Shown piece by piece: positions 58,638-64,000 of a stretch of DNA of 64,000 nucleotides (the first letter of the stretch is position 1; each line of letters starts with the position of its first letter). The translations under genes and the position numbers were made by a program. Below the pieces are notes generated by a model. It did no database searches and was not told the origin of the DNA. It saw only the letters and a program-made list of their open reading frames with translations. Location of the stretch: contig NW_003314356.1 of the NCBI RefSeq assembly GCF_000143415.4, positions 508,815 to 572,814 on the forward strand, read 5' to 3'. This stretch comes from Selaginella moellendorffii (Eukaryota > Streptophyta > Lycopodiopsida > Selaginellales > Selaginellaceae).

Positions 58638-59401
58638 ATGGGCCGCAGTGCAATAGCGGCGATCGCGATGGTGTTTCTGTCGCGAGGGATTCAGGGCTTC
58701 GACATGTTTCTCCTTGTTCTCGAGGCAGGCCAAGTCAAAAGTATTCTGCAAAGATCCTCGTAAGCTTTTCTTTTTTGGACGCAGTGGCCAAACGCCTTCT
58801 GTAGCATCAACCAGTGCTGCTACCCGCCGAGATTCGCTGCCAATTTTACGCTCCACGGCCTGTGGCCCGTCTCCAACGCCACATCTCTTCCGGAGTACTG
58901 CGACTCCACGCCATACAACGCCTCCCAGGTTTGCTCTTATTAGATCAGCGCTGCATGATACTTCCAGATCGATTGGCAACACAGATTGCCGACTTGATGC
59001 CCGAGCTTCGCTCGCGGTGGCCCTCTCTCACATGCCCGCAGAGCAACGGCGACGATTTCTGGGAGCACGAGTGGGAGGCCCACGGAAGCTGCGCCTTCGC
59101 GGATGATCACGACTACTTCGCCACGACGCTGCGGCTGCGGGACATGATCCACCCGCTGGCGGATCTGGGCGCCGCCGGGATCGTGCCCAATGGGAGCAGC
59201 TACGCCGCCGACTCGATCCTCCGCGCGCTGCACACGCGCACGATTCTCGAGTGCAGCAGCAGCGGGAGCAGGGATTACCCGCAGCTGTACCAGATCTACT
59301 ACTGCGTCGACAGGAACGCCACCGGATTCGTGGATTGCCCAGCCGTCTCGTCGGAGGGGTGTTCTTCGCGCGTCGCGTTTCTAGGGCTCCCCACTGAATG
59401 A
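58638..59401 (+). CDS. S-like RNase, T2 family, copy 2, catalytic Lys missing
   Basis: Tandem paralogue of the preceding gene with the same two intron positions. Three exons (58,638-58,724; 58,785-58,928; 58,985-59,401) give 215 aa. The signal peptide is at 1-20. The first active-site box FTLHGLWP is intact. The second reads DFWEHEWEAHGSC: His and Glu remain but the Lys of the EKHG motif is Ala. Codon GCC replaces AAG, so it is not a simple one-base change. The C-terminal extension of copy 1 is absent. Intron 1 is best read with a GC donor (GAG|GCAGGC) at the paralogue's position; a GT donor 9 bp further would add three residues in frame. It may be a weak or non-enzymatic RNase, as known for some T2 relatives. 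Confidence 0.9.
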
Positions 59402-59444
59402 TTCAAGGAATATCCGCCCCGTTTATTTTATAGTAGTTAATTAA

Positions 59445-59810
59445 TCAGTCTTTGCTCTTCACTGCCTTGCGCAGCTTGTAGTCCTCGAGCTCGTCGAAGT
59501 AAATGTCCCATACGCACCTCTCGCAGCCACTCCCGCAGCAATCGCCTGGAAGCGGCTTCTCTGGAGGCGGCCCAAGATCCTCCTCCTCCTCCTCCTCCTC
59601 TTTCTTGGCCGGCGGCTGCTCCTCTTTCGATCCAGCCCCATCTCCATCAGCCTTGTTATGATTGTCCATACCGTTCCTCGATTTCCTGGATGATCTCGCT
59701 CGATCGCCGGAATCCCTGCCCTCGTTGTCGCCGCCGCGGCAAGGGGAGAAGCCGATCCGCCGCAAGAATGAAAGATGTGTCAGGAAGAGCATTGGAGTGA
59801 CGCGCAGCAT
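59445..59810 (-). CDS. Oxidoreductase-like domain protein (OXLD1 type)
   Basis: A single exon of 121 aa. The N-terminus (LRVTPMLFLTHLSFLRRIGFSP) looks like a mitochondrial presequence. The middle is low-complexity and acidic (KKEEEEEEEDLGPPPEKP). The end carries the conserved oxidoreductase-like motif PLPGDCCGSGCERCVWDIYFDELEDY, here seen as CCGSGCERCVWDIYFDEL, with four closely spaced Cys. The biochemical role of this domain is not established. It converges with the RNase copy 2 gene, with only 43 bp between stop codons, and diverges from the J-domain gene with 59 bp between start codons. Confidence 0.85.
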   Translation of the reverse strand: MLRVTPMLFLTHLSFLRRIGFSPCRGGDNEGRDSGDRARSSRKSRNGMDNHNKADGDGAGSKEEQPPAKKEEEEEEEDLGPPPEKPLPGDCCGSGCERCVWDIYFDELEDYKLRKAVKSKD

Positions 59811-59869
59811 AAAACCTCCTGCTTCATCTAAGTGGTTTTGCCCTAGCCCTAAAATGCCAGGCAAGGCAA
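59811..59869. promoter_or_regulatory. 59-bp bidirectional start region
   Basis: The gap between the OXLD1-type (-) and J-domain (+) start codons contains TAGCCCTAAAA (59,844-59,854). An out-of-frame ATG at 59,854 would open a 63-codon frame overlapping the J-protein start. Confidence 0.5.
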
Positions 59870-60778
59870 ATGGAGACGAGGCAGAAGAGTCGCGAGGCGC
59901 GATTCGGATGGAAGAGCTACGCTCTTGCGGCGCTCGTCGCTGGAGTTGCTGTAAGCGATGTGATTCCTCGGCTGATCGATCGACGTTTGGTGTTCTCTTG
60001 ACAGGCGACCAAGTTCCGGAGACTCAGACGGCCCTCTTCGTTTAACCAGGTATTGCTCGGGGAGCTTTTGTTTTTTCCTTTCTTATTCAGCTAGTCTCTG
60101 GGTTTTTTACAAGGAAGCCAAATGGTACGCACCGGATGAGTCGGATCTCCGGCAGAGTCATTTGGATGAGCTAGAACGGAGAGTAAGAAGCTCGCCTTTC
60201 CTTCTTTCTGTGAGGGCTTTCTTACACCTTTTCCTTCAGGAGCGTGTTGCTCGAATGCAGGGTGCCTACGACAGTTTGAAGTCTAGCTACAGGAATGTCC
60301 GCACGGCTAGATATCAGAAGTGGGAAGAGCATCCCCAACGGAATGAGGAGAAAGTTGATGAGGCCAAAACTAAAGAGCAAGCTGCTTCCAAGCTTAAAGA
60401 ACGATCCAGGCTGCGGCACCACTACGCAGTGCTCGGCCTTGACCCGTAAGTTCATGTCTAGCTTGAGATTCTTTCACATTGACGACTCGTTTCTATATAT
60501 CCAGATTTAGAGACGAAGCATTTTCTGAAGAGGAAATCAAGGTGAGACAAGTACTTTACGCGCTAAAAGCTAACCTTGTTTGGTTTGTCTCAAGATGGCC
60601 TTCCGAGAGCGAGCTTTGCAATTCCATCCAGACAAAAACCCCGACAAAGGTAAGAAAGAACTTCTTGGTAGATTAAATGTGACGAGTTCACTTTTGTACA
60701 GTCGAGGAGATGAGAGGAAAATTTAGAGAGCTGGTAGACTCTTACAAAACAATTAAATCCGAGAAGAAGATTATTTGA
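59870..60778 (+). CDS. Membrane-anchored J-domain (DnaJ) protein
   Basis: Hsp70 co-chaperone. Seven exons (59,870-59,950; 60,005-60,049; 60,114-60,182; 60,240-60,445; 60,505-60,541; 60,595-60,649; 60,702-60,778) give 189 aa. A hydrophobic segment (SYALAALVAGVAAT, 15-29) near the N-terminus followed by basic residues (KFRRLRRPSS) suggests a membrane anchor. A charged helical region spans 40-120. The J domain is at the C-terminus (about 125-189), with HHYAVLGLDP, FSEEEIKMAFRERALQ, the HPD tripeptide in FHPDKNPDK, and FRELVDSYKTI. No Gly/Phe or zinc-finger region is present, so it is class C (type III). The start codon is the second ATG in the region; the first (59,854) is out of frame. Confidence 0.88.
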
Positions 60779-61079
60779 TGCCAAAGGTTCTTCTTCTCTT
60801 TGTTTTTAATTGACCAAGTTTTGTCCTCCTTTTGCCATTTTTTCCTCGTGAAGTATTTGACCAGGTTATTCAAACAGGCAAAGAAAAATGCTGTGGGCAA
60901 GCTGCTTACATAATCCACTGAAGAGAGCAAGTTAGGTTTCAAAGATGGCGGTGACTTGGTAAGTATTCTCCTGGCGGAGTTTTATTATGAAGTTGATTCT
61001 TCTTCACATGCCGCAATCGAACATTTACAGGGTGAACGTTTTGTCTACGAATTTCAATTTGGAATCTTTTACTATTTGG
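60779..61079. other. 3' intergenic region between convergent genes
   Basis: 300 bp between the J-domain and DXS stop codons. No gene is visible; it should contain both 3' UTRs and polyadenylation sites. Confidence 0.5.
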
Positions 61080-63813
61080 CTACCTGGACTTGAGGTGCAG
61101 AGCTTCTCTTGTTTTGCCGAGCATGCTCAAGGCTGTGGCAGCAATGTGCGAGGATGTGAGTCCAGCCTCTGCCATTTGGTCCTGAGGTGATCCGTGGTCA
61201 ATGTAACGGTCTGGAAGTACAATAGGCCTCCACTGCAAAGTCACAGAGTCACTTCGTAAGCTTTCCATAATTTTCGAAGCCAGCGTTACTTACTTTGAGC
61301 TTTCCATCCAAAAGACCGTCGAGCGCTAAGAAGTGAACAACATGAGATCCAAAACCACCAATCGATCCTTCTTCCACGGTGATGAGAACTTCGTGCTCCT
61401 TTGCGAGCTGCCTTACTAGCTGCTGGTCCAGAGGCTTGCAGAATCGGGCGTCTGCAACTGTGACAGATAAGCCGTGTTCTTGAAGCAGGTTACGGGCCCC
61501 CAGGCAGTTTTGTACCATGGTTCCGTAGCCCAGGAGAGCAACGCGGGATCCTTCAACCAGTATCCTTCCTTTTCCAATCTGGCGTAAACCTCAGAGGTCA
61601 GTTGGATGCTCTCGACTTGGATTTGCGGCTTACCTCAACCGGTGTTCCTTTGTTTCCAGCCGGAAGTAACGCTCCAATACCGTTCCCGCGAGGATATCTG
61701 AAGCACGATGGTCTGTCGTCGATGGCCGCTGCTGTAGCAATCATATGCATGAGTTCGGCTTCGTCAGCGGGTGCCATGACCACCATGTTTGGAAGGCAAG
61801 CCATGTAAGTGACATCAAATGCACCGCAATGTGTCGGTCCGTCTGCTCCAACGAGTCCTGCCCTGTCCATTGCAAATCTGACTGGGAGTTTTTGAAGGTC
61901 GACGTCGTGAACCACCTGCAAACCAAGTTGTTAGATGGCTGGTCCATAAACTCGTCTGTAAGCACGCACCTGGTCGTATCCTCTTTGGAGGAATGAAGAG
62001 TAAATTGCGCAGAAAGGCTTGATTCCTTCGCTCGCAAGTCCAGCGGCAAAAGTTACTGCATGCTGCTCTGCAATGCCAACATCAAAGCATCGCTCTGGAA
62101 ACTGCTTCTGGAAGATGTTGAGGCCCGTGCCTCCACCCATTGCTGCGTGGATTGCTACGATGCTCTCGTCCTTCTGTGCCTCTGCAACAAGGGACTCTGC
62201 AAAGTATGTGGTGTATGCCTTGGTTGCTGGCTTTCCTTTTTGCTGCTTGCCAGTTGCAGGATCAAACTTGACAACTCCTGGAGGGTAACTCCTGTGTGTA
62301 AGTTCTCCATCGATGCAATCCTTTAGCTTCAAAACTCACCGTGATACTTGTCTGCAGCTCTCTCTGCGTAAGGATAGCCGCGCCCCTTCTCAGTGACAAC
62401 GTGAATCAGGACCGGTCCAATTGTCTCAGCTGCCTTGACCTCTTTGAGGATGGCGATAAGATCGTCAATCCTGTGCCCGTCAACGGGACCGATGTAGTAC
62501 AGTCCGAGTTCTTCAAAGAAAGTAGCTCCGGTACCACTGATCATTCCGCGAGCATATTCATCGACCTTGGCAGCAAGCTGGTGCATGTGTCCTCCGATTT
62601 GCTTGGTAACTCCCTGGTAAGGCGTAGGCGGTTTTCTTAGAAGTTAGATTCTGATTTTCGTACCTTTGCCACTTCGCGCAGCTCTCGAAGCTTTTTGCTC
62701 GACTGTAGCCTGCTCAGAGCACTGCTGAGAGCTCCAACTGGTGGAGCCGGGCCGTCCAGAGTTGCTGTTGGTAGTGAGACTTGCTTGTTGTCGTTAAGAA
62801 TGACAATCAAGTTTGTGTCCAGGTATCCCGCATTGTTCATCGCTTCGTATGCTTGTCCGGCCGTCATGGCGCCGTCTCCAATGACTGCAATGACGTTGTT
62901 CTTCTTGCCTTGGAGGTCTCTTGCAACAGCCATTCCTGCAACGCGTAAAGGTCTCCAATTAGTTTTCGTTCCATCTTTCTAAAATTGAAGTTTTGACTCT
63001 ACCCAGGCCAGCGGAGATCGTTGTCGAGCTGTGTCCGGCACCAAATGGATCATATTCGCTTTCGGAACGCTTGGTGAAGCCACAAATGCCGTCGGTCTGC
63101 CGCAACGTGTGCATTCTGGACCTCCGTCCCGTGAGAATTTTGTGAGGATACGTCTGCAACCGCACCGCACTCGAGCGTGTCAGTCAGATATTGCTGCATA
63201 GTGAAGGGACTTTTCGGATTCGCACCTGGTGGCCGACATCCCACAGAATTTTATCTTCCGGCGTGTTGAACACATGGTGGAGCGCGACAGTGAGCTCCAC
63301 TACTCCCAGGCTGGATCCCAAGTGGCCGCCAGTCTTGGAAACAGAGAAGATGGTCTCATTCCGAAGCTCCTCAGCCAGCTGCTCCAGGTCCTGCTTGCCG
63401 GAAGACACATCTCATTAGCTGGCTGCAGGAAAAACAGATCGCGACTTACAGAAACTCCCAAGTTTTTCATGTGAAGTGGATAGTTGATGGTGTCCAGCAG
63501 TGGCGTCGGAGGCTTCTCGGAGAAGTATTCAGGTGCCTCGGACAGCGCTGAAGCTCGAACCACGACGTTACTCTGCTTCAAGGGGGAGCACGATCACGTC
63601 AGTCAGATGCAGATGCAGATGAGCAAAAGGGACGAGTACCTGAGAAAGCGGAGCAGTTTTAGCAAGCTTGGCTGCAGAGCCAAACTCTCGGATGCTTCCG
63701 GAAACATTGGACTTGAATGCCAAAGCCACAGAGCTGCTGCAAGCAGGAGAATTGAGCGAGTCTCGGCTAAGCTTGGCCGATACTTGCTGGGAGCAGATGG
63801 AAGCGCAAGCCAT
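61080..63813 (-). CDS. DXS: 1-deoxy-D-xylulose-5-phosphate synthase
   Basis: Plastid, thiamine-diphosphate-dependent enzyme that joins pyruvate and glyceraldehyde-3-phosphate, the first and often rate-limiting step of the MEP isoprenoid pathway. Ten exons (63,813-63,640; 63,575-63,450; 63,393-63,226; 63,153-63,003; 62,935-62,664; 62,613-62,340; 62,277-61,970; 61,915-61,634; 61,578-61,294; 61,232-61,080) give 730 aa. A Ser-rich transit peptide (about 1-60) precedes [14 protein letters not shown]. Catalytic [32 protein letters not shown], thiamine-binding [56 protein letters not shown] and C-terminal [12 protein letters not shown] are in place. The reverse strand has TATAAAA (63,893-63,887), 74 bp before the ATG. 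Confidence 0.97.
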
Positions 63814-64000
63814 TTCGTTAAGCCGACAGAGTCCGAGAGAGAGAGTTGACACTGAGTCTTGGGAGAAGTGGAAGTGGGGGGACCTCTTTTATATTCAGCG
63901 ATACCGCTAGGATTCTTCGAGGAAAACGAACAAGTGACTACAGTTAAATGGAGCAACAGACGGTCTAGTCGAGGGGAGGACCGGGCGCAATGAAACGAAG
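63814..64000 (-). promoter_or_regulatory. DXS promoter with TATA box
   Basis: The reverse strand carries TATAAAAGAGGTCC (TATA at 63,893-63,887). The 5' UTR contains an AG/TC-rich run (63,833-63,845). The rest of the promoter lies beyond the window edge. Confidence 0.6.

Noticed and set aside
61598-63418. Several 70-120 codon + strand frames inside DXS
   Set aside because: They are antisense shadows of conserved DXS exons and do not join by splice sites.

Overview
The window reads as nuclear DNA of a land plant with a very compact genome. The best fit is a lycophyte such as Selaginella moellendorffii. The reasons are plant-only proteins (plastocyanin, a CNGC4-like channel, a SLAC1-like channel, ELF5, a plastid fibrillin, plastidial DXS), introns of mostly 45-100 bp, coding genes packed at about one per 1.7 kb, and a sharp change into decayed LTR-retrotransposon DNA.

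Positions 1 to about 28,500 are a nest of decayed Ty3/gypsy-type elements. Two reverse-strand elements can be followed: gypsy-1 (about 2,530-11,253) and gypsy-2 (17,157-22,038). A third family, called LTR-A here, is present as two well-preserved solo LTRs (18,275-19,886 and 24,923-26,591), both with perfect 5-bp target-site duplications, plus several older fragments. The LTR-A LTR carries a hexamer/12-mer tandem array that opens spurious reading frames on both strands. I found no intact host gene here.

Positions 28,500-64,000 hold 20 protein-coding genes and one pseudogene. In order: CNGC4-like channel (-), SLAC1-like anion channel (-), kinesin-10 (+), sterol 3-beta-HSD/decarboxylase (+), an unrecognised membrane protein (+), a 1,113-aa Ig-like/polytopic membrane protein (+), NADP-isocitrate dehydrogenase (+), ELF5/WBP11-like (-), JTB-like (-), ELP5 (+), germin-like pseudogene (-), plastid fibrillin (-), DUF7887-type protein (-), GT14 glycosyltransferase (-), Pol III RPC7-like (+), plastocyanin (-), two tandem T2 ribonucleases (+,+), an oxidoreductase-like-domain protein (-), a J-domain protein (+) and DXS (-). 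I spliced every gene by hand. Each model ends at a stop codon with a total CDS length divisible by three.

The most unusual property is spacing. Several same-strand neighbours have only 26, 37, 52, 60, 80 or 101 bp between one stop codon and the next start codon. Two divergent pairs have start codons only 34 and 59 bp apart. Three clear introns (and possibly a fourth) use a GC donor. The second T2 RNase lacks the catalytic lysine its neighbour keeps. The genes do not form one pathway. Plastid functions (DXS, plastocyanin, fibrillin), transcription/translation support (RPC7, ELP5, ELF5) and membrane transport are mixed.
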